Positions 50,688 through 59,651 of a stretch of 63,953 nt of DNA are shown one piece after another. Source of the DNA: DASQHW01 sp038209365. Its GTDB lineage: Bacteria; Actinomycetota; Acidimicrobiia; IMCC26256; PALSA-610. Position 1 is the first letter of the stretch; every line of letters starts with the position of its first letter. The notes under the pieces were generated by a model. It saw nothing but the letters and a program-made list of their open reading frames with translations, did no database searches and was not told the origin of the DNA. The translations under genes were made by a program, and so were the position numbers. The stretch spans positions 1 to 63,953 of the forward strand of contig JBBQXS010000022.1 of the NCBI GenBank assembly GCA_038209365.1, given 5' to 3'.

Positions 50688-52003
50688 CAGGCGCCTTCCG
50701 GCTGCGGGCCCTCGGCCGCCGGCCGTTCCGGCAACGGGCGTTCCGGCAACGGGCGTTCCGGCACCGGGCGTTCGTGCGAGAGGCGCACCCGGAACGCGGA
50801 GAGGAACACGAAGATTCCGGAGCACAACAGCACGAGGCGAGACGGTTCGAGCGTGCCGACGACGGGCCAGCGAACGTTGCCGACGAGCTCTCCCGCCGCG
50901 CCCGCGCCGATTGCTGCGGCCGCGAGCCCGGAGCGGATCACGATGTGGAACACGGCGAACGCCAGGATGCGCTCCTGCCCGTCGAGCTCCGATTGCAGCG
51001 CGCCCATGCCCGACGCCAGCGTCCACGCGGCCGCGGCGCCGAACATGACCGCACCGACGAACGCGAGGCCGATGGCGGGCGCGAGGCTGAAGAACGCGAC
51101 GATGCAGCCGAGCGCGAGCACGCCGAGCTGCGTCGCCCGCAGTCGGTCGACGAGATGCAACCGCTGCATCAACGCCAGGCCGCCGCCCGCGCCGACACCG
51201 AACAGCGCCACGAGCACTCCGAACTGCGCGTCGCTCGCGTGCAGCACGGTCCGTACGAAGTCGATGCCGAGCGAGAACAGTGCGCCCAACCCGAGCGCGA
51301 CCGAGATCGTCGCAGGCAACACCGCGCGCACGAGGGGGATCGCGAACGCGTCCCGGAACCGCACCTTCGCCTGGTTCTCCACGTCCACCTCGGCGTCGCT
51401 CGAGCGTCCGACACCATGGGCGAGCGTGGTGATGCGAGCGATCATCAATGCCGAGACGACGTACGACAGAGCGTCGAGCCAGAACACGAGCGCGAGCGGA
51501 CGGCCGAACAGGTCGCTTCCCGGTAGCGCGGCGACGAGCGCGAAGACGCCCGCGCCGAGCGGAATCGTGCCATACGAGGAACCGAGTACCAGCCCGTTTG
51601 CGAGCTCGAGCTCGTCGTCGTCGACGAGATCCGGGATCGACGCGTCTCGGGCGGGAAGGAACACCAGACTCCCGACCTCGATCATGAACGCCCAGAGATA
51701 GACCCACCAGAGTCCGCGCACGAGCGGCACCAACGCCACCATGACGGCGCGCGTGACGTCCATTGACACCATCGTGCGGAGCCGGTTCCAGCGGGATGCC
51801 GCCCGGGCGGCGAGTGGACCCCCGAGCGCCGCGGGCAGGAGACGCAGCGCCAGGATGCCACCGACCGCCGTCGCCGAGCCCGACTCACGGAAGACCAGTG
51901 CCATGAGCGCGAACGTGCCCATCCAGTCGCCGAGCGCCGAGACGCCCTGACCGATCAGCAGCTTGCGGAACCCACCGGCCCGCAACAACGCGGGCCGGGT
52001 CAC
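50687..52003 (-). CDS. MFS transporter (EntS/MFS_3 type)
   Basis: Protein of 438 residues with about twelve membrane helices. The opening GFRKLLIGQGVSALGDWMGTFALMALVF and LLPAALGGPLAARAASRWNRLRTMVSMDVTRAVM are typical of the MFS_3 exporter group; FLPARDASIPDLV follows. The C-terminus ends in a repetitive ERPVPERPLPERPLPERP tail. Substrate unknown. The GTG overlaps the stop of the plsY-like gene (GTGA), and degV follows with the same kind of overlap, so the three form one operon. Confidence 0.92.
   Translation of the reverse strand: MTRPALLRAGGFRKLLIGQGVSALGDWMGTFALMALVFRESGSATAVGGILALRLLPAALGGPLAARAASRWNRLRTMVSMDVTRAVMVALVPLVRGLWWVYLWAFMIEVGSLVFLPARDASIPDLVDDDELELANGLVLGSSYGTIPLGAGVFALVAALPGSDLFGRPLALVFWLDALSYVVSALMIARITTLAHGVGRSSDAEVDVENQAKVRFRDAFAIPLVRAVLPATISVALGLGALFSLGIDFVRTVLHASDAQFGVLVALFGVGAGGGLALMQRLHLVDRLRATQLGVLALGCIVAFFSLAPAIGLAFVGAVMFGAAAAWTLASGMGALQSELDGQERILAFAVFHIVIRSGLAAAAIGAGAAGELVGNVRWPVVGTLEPSRLVLLCSGIFVFLSAFRVRLSHERPVPERPLPERPLPERPAAEGPQPEGA
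50721..50773 (-). repeat. Short tandem repeat encoding the Pro-Glu-Arg tail of the MFS protein
   Basis: About three and a half copies of a 15-bp unit (gcgttccggcaacgg on the plus strand) encode repeats of PERPL. The copies are nearly identical, so the number of units may vary between strains. Confidence 0.7.
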
Positions 52004-52638
52004 GGTTCCCTCTCGTCGGGCTCGTGGGGCTCGTCTGGCTCGTCTCGGTCGAAGAACAGGCGCTGCAACGCGACGCGCACCGACCATGCGTCGGGCGGGC
52101 TGTTGCCAAGCACGCGCTTCGTCCACATCGGCGCGACCACGCACGCGCCGACGATCGCGCCGCGGCGGCCGTGTGTCCGGGCCAACAGCGGAACGAGCGC
52201 GCACTGTGCCGCGAAACCGCCGAGGCCCGTCTGGTTCGCCGCCTTGCCCGCCACGAGCCCGCCGAGCATCAGCGGGATCCCCGGCCAGGCATTCACACCG
52301 AGCGCACCGAGCGACGGGGCGAAGCCACGCCCACCCGCGCCGCGCAGGAACGGCGACCAGTTGTGCCCCGCAATCGCCGCGCCGCCGGCGACCGCGCGCA
52401 ACACCGGCCGGTCGCGGCCCGCGAGCAACGGCCCCACCGTGGCTTTTGCGATGTCGGCGATCCCCGACACCGCGAGCGGCATGAAGCCGGCAACGCGATA
52501 GAGGCTCGTGCCCGAGACCGTGCCGGTTCCCACGGCGCGCAGGTCCGCGCCCACCCGCACACGTGCGGCGATCTGCGAGCTGGGAATCGAACCGGCGGCG
52601 AACGAGATCGCGAGCACGGCCATGGGGTTCACATCCAT
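52000..52638 (-). CDS. PlsY-like glycerol-3-phosphate acyltransferase
   Basis: Membrane protein of 212 residues. The N-terminal motif GSIPSSQIAARVRVGADLRAVGTGTVSGTSLYRVAG and the central GHNWSPFLRGAGGRGF align with PlsY motifs 1 and 2, but GSGNIGATN is replaced by GTGTVSGTS and GGKG by GGRG. It may transfer acyl groups from acyl phosphate to glycerol 3-phosphate, or be a diverged paralogue. The C-terminus is acidic and charged (DRDEPDEPHEPDEREP). Neighbouring degV, a fatty-acid carrier, fits a lipid role. Confidence 0.82.
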   Translation of the reverse strand: MDVNPMAVLAISFAAGSIPSSQIAARVRVGADLRAVGTGTVSGTSLYRVAGFMPLAVSGIADIAKATVGPLLAGRDRPVLRAVAGGAAIAGHNWSPFLRGAGGRGFAPSLGALGVNAWPGIPLMLGGLVAGKAANQTGLGGFAAQCALVPLLARTHGRRGAIVGACVVAPMWTKRVLGNSPPDAWSVRVALQRLFFDRDEPDEPHEPDEREP

Positions 52639-52710
52639 CAGTGTTGTCGCGAACGAGCCCGGCCATTCGAGTGTTCCCACTTCCCGGCCTCGGAGGTAGC
52701 TTGCACGCCC

Positions 52711-53436
52711 ATGGCCGCCGCCGACGTCACGCTCCAGACCACCGACGGGCCCATGCGGGCCTATGTTGCCCGGCCGGCCGAGCCGCGGGGGGCCGTGATC
52801 GTCGTACAGGAGGCCTTCGGCGTCAACGGGCACATCGAGGACGTGACTCGCCGCCTGGCGGACGCCGGGTATTACGCGATCGCGCCCGACCTGTTCCATC
52901 GCTCGGGCGCCGGATGTGTGGTCGAGTACGGGGACTTCACGAAGGTGATGGAGCTCTTCAAGGACGTCTCCGGCGACGAGTCGATCCTCACCGACATCGA
53001 GGGCGCGCTGGGGCACCTGCACGACGCCGGTTTCTCCGATCGAAGCATCGGGATCGTCGGATTCTGCTTCGGTGGGCGCGTCTCGTTCCTCGTCGCACTG
53101 CGCTACGCGCTGGGGGCCGCAGTCGGCTTCTACGGCGGCGGAATCGTGACCGGTCGCTTCGCCCAGTTCCCGCCGCTGGCCGCCGACGCCGCCGGGCTCG
53201 AGACCCCGTGGCTCGGCCTGTTCGGTGACCAGGACGCGTCGATCCCGGTCGACGACGTCGAGCAGTTGCGAACCGCGCTGGAGGCAACGGCCGTCGAGAC
53301 CGACGTCGTGCGCTATGCCGACGCGGGGCACGGATTTCATTGCGACCAGCGGTCGGACTATCGACCCGACGACGCCGGGGATGCATGGGCGCGGACGCTG
53401 TCCTGGTTCGCCACGCATCTGCGCCCACCGAGCTAG
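52711..53436 (+). CDS. Dienelactone hydrolase family protein
   Basis: Alpha/beta hydrolase of 241 residues with the dienelactone-hydrolase triad: Cys in GFCFGGRVS (about 117), Asp in FGDQDASIPVDD and His in YADAGHGFHCDQ. VVQEAFGVNGHIEDVTRRLADAGYYAIAPDLFHR is the usual N-terminal block. Could act on dienelactone or other esters; no ring-cleavage pathway genes are adjacent. ATG 8 nt after TAGCTT with no clear Shine-Dalgarno in between. Confidence 0.92.
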   Translation: MAAADVTLQTTDGPMRAYVARPAEPRGAVIVVQEAFGVNGHIEDVTRRLADAGYYAIAPDLFHRSGAGCVVEYGDFTKVMELFKDVSGDESILTDIEGALGHLHDAGFSDRSIGIVGFCFGGRVSFLVALRYALGAAVGFYGGGIVTGRFAQFPPLAADAAGLETPWLGLFGDQDASIPVDDVEQLRTALEATAVETDVVRYADAGHGFHCDQRSDYRPDDAGDAWARTLSWFATHLRPPS

Positions 53437-53443
53437 CGAGTCG

Positions 53444-53863
53444 CTAGTCGCCTCCCCCGCCGCCGTGGTTCTTGTCACCGCCGCGTTTCGGCTCGTCCTT
53501 GCGGTTCGGTGAGGGACCGGGTTTCGGTTCGACCGACGTCGGGCTCGTCACCGTCGGCGTCGTGCTACTCGTGGAGAGCGCGGTGCGAAGTGCACGCTGC
53601 GCATCGGCCGCCGCGAGGTGGATCTCGCGCGCCCGAGTGTCACCGACCAGGTGCTGGTCGCGGAGAGTTTCGACTGCGTTGTCGAGCCCACGAAGCAAGG
53701 TCGTGGCGCGGGCGAAGTCGCCGTGGGCCGCGGCGTCGCGCGCAGCTGCGATTTGCGCGTCGAGCAGCCTGCCGCCGCGGGCATCCAGTTTGCCGGACGC
53801 GCCGCCGCAGGCACCCGCGAGCGCGATCACGACGCAGAACGTGGTCGCCGAAATGCGTTTCAC
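53444..53863 (-). CDS. Putative lipoprotein downstream of a Ser/Thr kinase
   Basis: Protein of 139 residues with signal segment and lipobox ALAGACGG (about 14-21), a helical Ala/Arg-rich middle (LLDAQIAAARDAAAHGDFARATTLLRGLDNAVETLRD) and a Thr/Pro, Lys/Gly-rich tail. The middle resembles the extracytoplasmic part of the kinase encoded just before it (LQAPFDKLQAAVDK at that protein's end). The start overlaps the kinase stop by 4 nt, so the two proteins probably work together. Confidence 0.78.
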   Translation of the reverse strand: MKRISATTFCVVIALAGACGGASGKLDARGGRLLDAQIAAARDAAAHGDFARATTLLRGLDNAVETLRDQHLVGDTRAREIHLAAADAQRALRTALSTSSTTPTVTSPTSVEPKPGPSPNRKDEPKRGGDKNHGGGGGD

Positions 53864-54981
53864 TTGTCGACCGCGGCTTGGAGCTTGTCGAACGGCGCTT
53901 GCAGCCCGGACGGCAGCGTCACCTTCGTCTGACTCGGGGGCGAGGGACGCGGCACCCGCAGGGCGGATGTGTCGTGGGAGAACGCGAACACGCCGGCGAG
54001 GATCGCGACCCCGACGATGCCACCCAACACCGCCAGAGGAGCGCGACGCGATCTCGCGGGGTCGGCGCGGCGGCGGACGCGGAGCACGCGCGTCGGAGCG
54101 GTCGGCGCGTTCACCTCGACGGGGACGGTTTCATCTGCGACTTCGCGCGCGTGACGAACGACGGCAGCGTCCTCGAGCGCGTCCGCGAGCTCTGACGCCG
54201 ATGCGAAGCGGTCCTCGGGGCGGCGAGCCATCGCGCGGCAGACCACCGCCGCGAGCTCGGCCGGCACCTCCGGCCGCAGCGCGGCGATCGGGCGCAAGAT
54301 TGCATGACGCGCCGCGTACGCGACGGCAACCGCGCTGTCACCCTCGTAGGGCCGAGACCCGGTGAGCGCCTCGTAGCACATCACGCCGACGGCATAGAGG
54401 TCGCTCCGAACCGTCGCCGGCTCGCCGTCGACGCGTTCGGGCGCCAGATATGCGGGCGTGCCCATCACGAGTCCCGTTTGGGTGAGCCCGGCCGTCACGT
54501 CCGCGGACATCGCGATCCCGAAATCGGCGAGCTTCGGACGGTCATCGTCGTCGAGCAAGACGTTGCCGGGCTTGAGGTCGCGATGGAGCACACCGCGACC
54601 GTGTGCAGCCGACACGGCGGCGAGGAGTGCGCGCATCACGTCGAGCACGCGTTCGATCGGTGCGGCACCGCGCTCGAGCTCGTCGGCGAGTGTGCGACCG
54701 GAGAGCCGCTCCATGACGATGAACGGCATCCCCTGGTCGACGCCGACGTCGTAGACCGTGACCACGTTCGGATGCGACACCGCCGCGCCCGCGCGCGCCT
54801 CCGCTTCGAAGCGCGCGCGCCCGTGCGCCGTCGCCCAGCCGGCGGGATCGAAGCACTTCACCGCGACCGTGCGACCCAGCCGCCGGTCACGGGCGGTGCG
54901 GACCTCTGCCATCCCGCCCCGACCGATCACCGGTCCGAGCTCGTACCGGTCGGCGAGCACGGAGCGGGGTTGGGCGAGCAT
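53860..54981 (-). CDS. Membrane-anchored Hanks-type serine/threonine protein kinase
   Basis: Protein of 373 residues. Kinase domain 12-270: glycine loop IGRGGMAEV, VAVKCFD lysine, catalytic loop HRDLKPGNVLL, DFGIAMS and the TPAYLAPERV activation end. One membrane helix (APLAVLGGIVGVAILAGVFAF) follows a basic linker, leaving a short outside tail with no PASTA repeats. Expected to be a signalling kinase. The ATG lies 6 nt after TAACCT and has no Shine-Dalgarno. Divergent from the DUF4202 gene. Confidence 0.94.
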   Translation of the reverse strand: MLAQPRSVLADRYELGPVIGRGGMAEVRTARDRRLGRTVAVKCFDPAGWATAHGRARFEAEARAGAAVSHPNVVTVYDVGVDQGMPFIVMERLSGRTLADELERGAAPIERVLDVMRALLAAVSAAHGRGVLHRDLKPGNVLLDDDDRPKLADFGIAMSADVTAGLTQTGLVMGTPAYLAPERVDGEPATVRSDLYAVGVMCYEALTGSRPYEGDSAVAVAYAARHAILRPIAALRPEVPAELAAVVCRAMARRPEDRFASASELADALEDAAVVRHAREVADETVPVEVNAPTAPTRVLRVRRRADPARSRRAPLAVLGGIVGVAILAGVFAFSHDTSALRVPRPSPPSQTKVTLPSGLQAPFDKLQAAVDK

Positions 54982-55044
54982 GGAGAGAGGTTACCCAGAT
55001 CACGGGAGCGAAACGCCGCGAATCGGGCGGCGTACGCTGCTGTC

Positions 55045-55974
55045 GTGGACCGGCTGCACCGCGCGCTCGGCGCGATCGATGCCGCGAACGCGGCGGACCC
55101 GACGATCGTGACCGTGGGCGAGCGCACCGGTCCGAAGGAGATCGTGCACGCCGAGCTGGTCAGTGGTTGGGTGCGGCGACTCGTGCCCGACCCCGACGTC
55201 GCGCTGGTGCTTGCGGCCCGCGGTCATCACTTCCGGCGTTGGACATCGCCGCGCGCCTCCTATCCCGCCGGTCGCGCCGGCTACCTGCGTTGGCGCAAGG
55301 CACTCCACCAGCAACACGCGCGGGAGCTCGGTGCCGTGCTGGCGGAGGTGGGCTACGACGCACCGACGATCACGCGCGTGCAGGCGTTGGTCCGCAAGGA
55401 CGGCTTGGGCCGGGATGCCGATGCGCAAGTGCTCGAGGATGCGTTGTGCCTCGTATTTCTCGAGACCCAGCTCGTCGAGGTCGCCGCCCGGCTCGACGCG
55501 GACACGCTGCAACGTGTGATCGTGAAGACGGCGCGCAAGATGAGCCCCGCCGGGCTCGCGTTGATCGCAGAGGTGCCGCTCAACCCCGGCGGCCGCAGGG
55601 TGCTCGACGAGGCGCTCGGGCGCGACATCGTGGAGCGGTACCTTGCTGCGCTCTCTGCCCACGACTGGCCGTCGCTGGCAAGCGTGCTCGCGAGCGATGT
55701 GCACCGTGTGGGTCCGTACCGCGACGTCTACGACGGCCGCGACGAGTACGTGGAGTTCTTGAAGACGACGATCGGTGCGCTCTCCGGCTACGAGCTGGCG
55801 GTCGAACGGATGACCGCGGGCGGCGCAACGGTGGCGGTCGAGCTGAGCGAGACCGTCGACGACGGCGGCGACCGCCTCCGCACCGACGAGGTCGTCGTCT
55901 TCGACGTCCTGGATGGCCTCATCGCGCAGGTTGCGGTGTATCTGCAGACGTCGGAGCGTCAGCCCGGACGCTGA
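55045..55974 (+). CDS. DUF4202 protein fused to a SnoaL-like domain
   Basis: Protein of 309 residues from the GTG at 55045 (6 nt after TACGCT). Residues about 1-190 match DUF4202: LHRALGAIDAANAADPTIV, KEIVHAELVSGWVRRL, ARGHHFRRWTSPRASYPAGRAGYLRWR and VQALVRKDGLGRDADAQVLEDALCLVFLE, with His and Asp in a possible metal site. Residues about 197-305 form a SnoaL/NTF2-like domain (VERYLAALSAHDWPSLASVLASDV). It lies 29 bp upstream of the AmmeMemoRadiSam operon on the same strand. Function unknown. Confidence 0.85.
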   Translation: MDRLHRALGAIDAANAADPTIVTVGERTGPKEIVHAELVSGWVRRLVPDPDVALVLAARGHHFRRWTSPRASYPAGRAGYLRWRKALHQQHARELGAVLAEVGYDAPTITRVQALVRKDGLGRDADAQVLEDALCLVFLETQLVEVAARLDADTLQRVIVKTARKMSPAGLALIAEVPLNPGGRRVLDEALGRDIVERYLAALSAHDWPSLASVLASDVHRVGPYRDVYDGRDEYVEFLKTTIGALSGYELAVERMTAGGATVAVELSETVDDGGDRLRTDEVVVFDVLDGLIAQVAVYLQTSERQPGR

Positions 55975-56003
55975 GCGGTTCGCGGCGCGACACTGGAGGT
56001 CAC

Positions 56004-57098
56004 ATGCCCGAAGCGTCTGCGTTCCCGACGAAGTACTGGCACCGCATGCCCGACGGCAGGGTGCAGTGTGACGTGTGCCCCCGCGCGTGCAAGCTGCACG
56101 AGGGCCAGCGCGGCGTGTGCTTCGTTCGCGCGCGCGAGAACGACGCGGTCGTGCTCATGACATACGGACGGTCGAGTGGATTCTGCGTCGATCCCATCGA
56201 GAAGAAGCCGCTCAACCACTTCCTGCCCGGGAGCTCGGTCCTCTCGTTCGGCACCGCCGGCTGCAACTTGGCCTGCCGCTTCTGCCAGAACTGGGACATC
56301 TCCAAATCCAAGGATGTCGACACGCTGGCCGACGGCGCGTCGCCCTCCGCGCTCGCGAGCGCGGCGAAAGAGCTCGGCTGCCGGAGCATCGCCTTCACCT
56401 ACAACGACCCGACGATCTTCATGGAGTACGCGATCGACGTCGCCGACGCGTGTCGCGCGGCCGGTATCGCCGCGGTCGCGGTCACGGCGGGCTACATCTG
56501 CCCCGAGCCTCGCCGTGAGATGTACGCGCACATGGACGCCGCCAACGTCGACCTCAAGGGATTCACCGAGGAATTCTACCGGCACGTCTGCGGCGGCCAT
56601 CTGCAACATGTGCTCGAGACACTCGAATATCTGGTCCACGAAACGGATGTGTGGGTCGAGACGACGACGCTCCTCATCCCGGAAAAAAACGACAGCGACG
56701 AAGAGCTCGACGCGATGACGAGCTGGGTGGTCGATCACCTCGGTCCCGATGTCCCGATGCACTTCACCGCGTTTCATCCCGACTTCAAGATGCTCGATGT
56801 GGCGCCGACACCGCCGTCGACGTTGACCCGCGCGCGCGACATCGCACTCGCGAACGGCGTTCGCCACGCGTACACGGGAAACGTGCACGACCGCGCCGGT
56901 GGCAGCACGTGGTGTCCCGGATGCCGCGCCCTCGTGATCGAACGCGATTGGTACCGGCTCGGCGCCTACGGCCTCACCGATGACGGGCACTGCACGACGT
57001 GTGGCACGCGGCTCCCGGGCCACTTCGACGGGCCGCCGGGAACGTGGGGAGCACGCCGTCAGCCGGTACGGCTCGCCGGCATCGAGGCGAGCCGATGA
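56004..57098 (+). CDS. amrS: AmmeMemoRadiSam system radical SAM enzyme
   Basis: Radical SAM protein of 364 residues. The cluster motif is Cys87-x3-Cys91-x2-Cys94 (GTAGCNLACRFCQNWDIS). An N-terminal Cys group (C22, C25, C29, C39) and a C-terminal CPGC...CTTCG zinc-ribbon-like element suggest extra metal sites. It shares the system with AmmeMemoRadiSam B and A downstream, joined by 4-nt overlaps. The reaction is not established to my knowledge. GGAGGTCAC precedes the ATG. Confidence 0.95.
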   Translation: MPEASAFPTKYWHRMPDGRVQCDVCPRACKLHEGQRGVCFVRARENDAVVLMTYGRSSGFCVDPIEKKPLNHFLPGSSVLSFGTAGCNLACRFCQNWDISKSKDVDTLADGASPSALASAAKELGCRSIAFTYNDPTIFMEYAIDVADACRAAGIAAVAVTAGYICPEPRREMYAHMDAANVDLKGFTEEFYRHVCGGHLQHVLETLEYLVHETDVWVETTTLLIPEKNDSDEELDAMTSWVVDHLGPDVPMHFTAFHPDFKMLDVAPTPPSTLTRARDIALANGVRHAYTGNVHDRAGGSTWCPGCRALVIERDWYRLGAYGLTDDGHCTTCGTRLPGHFDGPPGTWGARRQPVRLAGIEASR

Positions 57099-57889
57099 GC
57101 ACGCGCCCGCCGGCGGTCGCCGGATCCTTCTATCCGGCCGATCCCGGCGAGCTGGCCGCAACCGTCGACCGACTGCTCGCCACCGCACCCCGCGTCGCGA
57201 CGGCGCCCAAGGCGCTGGTCGTGCCGCACGCCGGATACGTGTACTCGGGCCCGATCGCCGCGACCGCCTACGCAACGTTGCTGCCCGCCCGTCACGACAT
57301 CACGCGTGTCGTACTGCTCGGCCCCGCGCACTACGTCGCGTTCGACGGATGCGCGCTCCCCCGTGCCGACGCGCTGCGCACGCCGCTCGGCGATGTGCCG
57401 GTCGACACCACCGCGCGCGCCGTGTTGACCGGCATGCCGGACCTCGTCGTGGACGACCGCCCGCACGCGTCCGAGCACAGCCTCGAGGTGCAGCTGCCCT
57501 TCCTCCAACGTGTCCTGCCGTCGTTCACGTTGGTACCGATCGTCGTCGGTCGATGCGCGACCGAAAGCGTTGCGAGCGTCATCGGCGCGGTGTGGGGCGG
57601 ACCGGAAACCGTCGTGCTGGTGTCGTCGGATCTGTCGCACTACGAAGATCATCGTTCAGCCGCCCGACACGACGCGCACACGGCCGCCTCGATCGTCGCG
57701 TACGCGTCCGACGCCATCGGCGCCTACGACGCGTGCGGCGCCTCCCCGTTGCGAGGCCTGCTCGAGATCGCTCGCGAACGGGCGCTCGTGCCGTCGCTGC
57801 TCGACCTTCGGTCATCGGGCGACACCGGGGGAACGGCCGACCGGGTCGTCGGATACGGCGCCTTCGCGCTGGCGGACGCACCATCGTGA
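57095..57889 (+). CDS. amrB: AmmeMemoRadiSam system protein B (MEMO1 family)
   Basis: Protein of 264 residues related to human MEMO1 and class III extradiol dioxygenase folds. Motifs: RPPAVAGSFYPADPGEL, VPHAGYVYSGPIAATAY with the His, LGPAHYV, ASEHSLEVQLPFLQ and SSDLSHYEDH. The His and Cys positions could bind metal. ATG overlaps the radical SAM gene stop (ATGA) and its stop overlaps the next gene (GTGA). Confidence 0.94.
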   Translation: MSTRPPAVAGSFYPADPGELAATVDRLLATAPRVATAPKALVVPHAGYVYSGPIAATAYATLLPARHDITRVVLLGPAHYVAFDGCALPRADALRTPLGDVPVDTTARAVLTGMPDLVVDDRPHASEHSLEVQLPFLQRVLPSFTLVPIVVGRCATESVASVIGAVWGGPETVVLVSSDLSHYEDHRSAARHDAHTAASIVAYASDAIGAYDACGASPLRGLLEIARERALVPSLLDLRSSGDTGGTADRVVGYGAFALADAPS

Positions 57890-58479
57890 GGCTCTGCGGC
57901 ATCGCGCTGGACGTGATCGCCCACGCGCTCGACCGTGGTGAGCGGCGCACACCCGTGCTCGCTGGTCTCGACCCCGCGCTGTGCGAGCTCGCCGCGACGT
58001 TCGTGACGCTCGAGCGCAACGACCGGCTGCTCGGCTGTGTAGGCACGCTTCGTGCGCACCAGCCGCTTGCGATCGATGTTGCCGAGCATGCGCTCGCGGC
58101 GGCCTTCGACGACACGCGCGCGCCCGCCGTGACGCGCGCGGACTTTCCCGAGATGTCGGTCAAGGTCTCGGTGCTGTCGCCATCCACGCCTGTCGTCGCC
58201 TGTTCCTTCGAAGACCTCTGCACCCGTGTGCGGCCCGGCATCGACGGCCTGACGGTCGAGACCGGCGAGACCTCTCGGGCGACGCTTTTGCCGTCCGTGT
58301 GGGCGAAGCTGCGCGACTGCGACGAGTTCCTCGCCGCGCTCTGGAGCAAGGCCGGTCTGCATGCCCGCGCTTGGCCGACGGACGTGCGGATCTTCCGCTA
58401 CACCACTGTGGAGGAGTGCGACTCCGGTCCTCGACCCGGCTCGGCGAGGAACGCCGGCCGCTCGCGCTGGCGCCTGTGA
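57886..58479 (+). CDS. amrA: AmmeMemoRadiSam system protein A (AMMECR1 domain)
   Basis: AMMECR1-fold protein of 197 residues: a short helical N-terminus, then TLERNDRLLGCVGTLRAHQPLAIDVAEHALAAAF, DFPEMSVKVSVLSP and GLTVETGETSRATLLPSVWAKL, the domain's conserved strands and loop. The LLGCVGTL segment stands in place of the family LRGCIG motif. It completes the three-gene AmmeMemoRadiSam set. GTG start overlapping the B gene stop. Confidence 0.92.
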   Translation: MRLCGIALDVIAHALDRGERRTPVLAGLDPALCELAATFVTLERNDRLLGCVGTLRAHQPLAIDVAEHALAAAFDDTRAPAVTRADFPEMSVKVSVLSPSTPVVACSFEDLCTRVRPGIDGLTVETGETSRATLLPSVWAKLRDCDEFLAALWSKAGLHARAWPTDVRIFRYTTVEECDSGPRPGSARNAGRSRWRL

Positions 58480-59651
58480 CGGCGCCGTTGTGCACACTCG
58501 ATCTCGCGCGCATGCGACGGGAGCGGATCGAGAAGCTCCGCAGCGCGATGCATACGGCCGGTGTCGACGTGCTGTTGTGTTGCGGCCAGAACAATGTGTC
58601 GTATGCGACCGGTGCACGCGTGCCCGCGGCCGACCACGTCCGCGCCGGTTGCCAGCGTCCGGTCGTCGTGTTCGAGCGCGACGCCGATTGGCCGCACCTC
58701 TACACGGAGTTTCCCGAGGGCGCGCCGATCGACCTTCCTCACGAATGGGTTCATCCCCGGATCGGGGTCGAGGCGCGCAACGGAGCGGACAAACTCGCCC
58801 GGGCGCTGCCGGGCGGCGTGCTCGCACTCGACGACGCACCCTTCCCGCTCTGGGAGGCACTGCGGGATCGCAAGCCGCTCGATGCCGGCGTCGTGCTCGC
58901 CCCGGCCAAGCTCACGAAGACCCGCGACGAGCTCGAGTGCATCCGTCAGTCGCAAGCACTCAACGAGCGAGCGATGCGAACGGTTCGGCCGCTCGCCCTC
59001 CCCGGCGCGCGCGCCACCGATCTCTCGGGCGCATTCCTGCGCGCGATCGCCGAGCTCGGCGCCCACGCCAACACCGTCGACCCGGTCTTCCAGGTGATGC
59101 CGAAGGCAATCGGCGCCGGTCCCTCCTCGATCACCGGCGAGCCGGTGTTCCCGCTGCCGACGCGACCACGGGAGCTCGCCCGGGGCGACGTCATGTGGGT
59201 CGACAGCGGCATCAATCTGCACGGCTACGCCTCGGACTTCGGCGCGACGTGGATCATCGGCCGCGAGCCCGACGATCGAGCGCGCGTGCAGTTCGCCCGC
59301 TGGCGCGACGTCGTCGACCACGTGCTCACGATCGTCCGACCGGGCGTCACGGCCGCCGACCTCGTGCGCGCGGCAGGCACGCACCACGGCGGACGGCCCT
59401 GGCTGTCGTACTTCTATCTTGCGCACGGGTGCGGGACGGACAGCGCGGAGCTGCCGTTCGTCGGCACCGATCTCGGCGACGCGTTCGACGCGTCGTTCGT
59501 CCTGGCGCCGGGCATGGTGCTCGTGCTGGAACCCGTGATCTGGGAGGACGGCAGCGCCGGGCACCGGTCGGAGGAGATCATCGCGGTGACGTCCGACGGC
59601 TACGAATGGCTGTCGTCGCGCGCCGAGCTCGACGGAGACTTCAGCTCGTGA
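58476..59651 (+). CDS. M24-family metallopeptidase (Xaa-Pro dipeptidase-like)
   Basis: Protein of 391 residues: creatinase/prolidase N-terminal domain (MRRERIEKLRSAMHTAGVDVLLCCGQNNVSYATG) and a pita-bread catalytic domain with the complete metal set: Asp pair in WVDSGINLHGYASDFG, His in AHGCGTDSAE, and Glu residues in LEPVIWEDG and RSEEIIAV. It may cleave Xaa-Pro peptides or act on a creatine-like amide. GTG overlaps the amrA stop by 4 nt, so it belongs to the same operon. Confidence 0.92.
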   Translation: MTAPLCTLDLARMRRERIEKLRSAMHTAGVDVLLCCGQNNVSYATGARVPAADHVRAGCQRPVVVFERDADWPHLYTEFPEGAPIDLPHEWVHPRIGVEARNGADKLARALPGGVLALDDAPFPLWEALRDRKPLDAGVVLAPAKLTKTRDELECIRQSQALNERAMRTVRPLALPGARATDLSGAFLRAIAELGAHANTVDPVFQVMPKAIGAGPSSITGEPVFPLPTRPRELARGDVMWVDSGINLHGYASDFGATWIIGREPDDRARVQFARWRDVVDHVLTIVRPGVTAADLVRAAGTHHGGRPWLSYFYLAHGCGTDSAELPFVGTDLGDAFDASFVLAPGMVLVLEPVIWEDGSAGHRSEEIIAVTSDGYEWLSSRAELDGDFSS

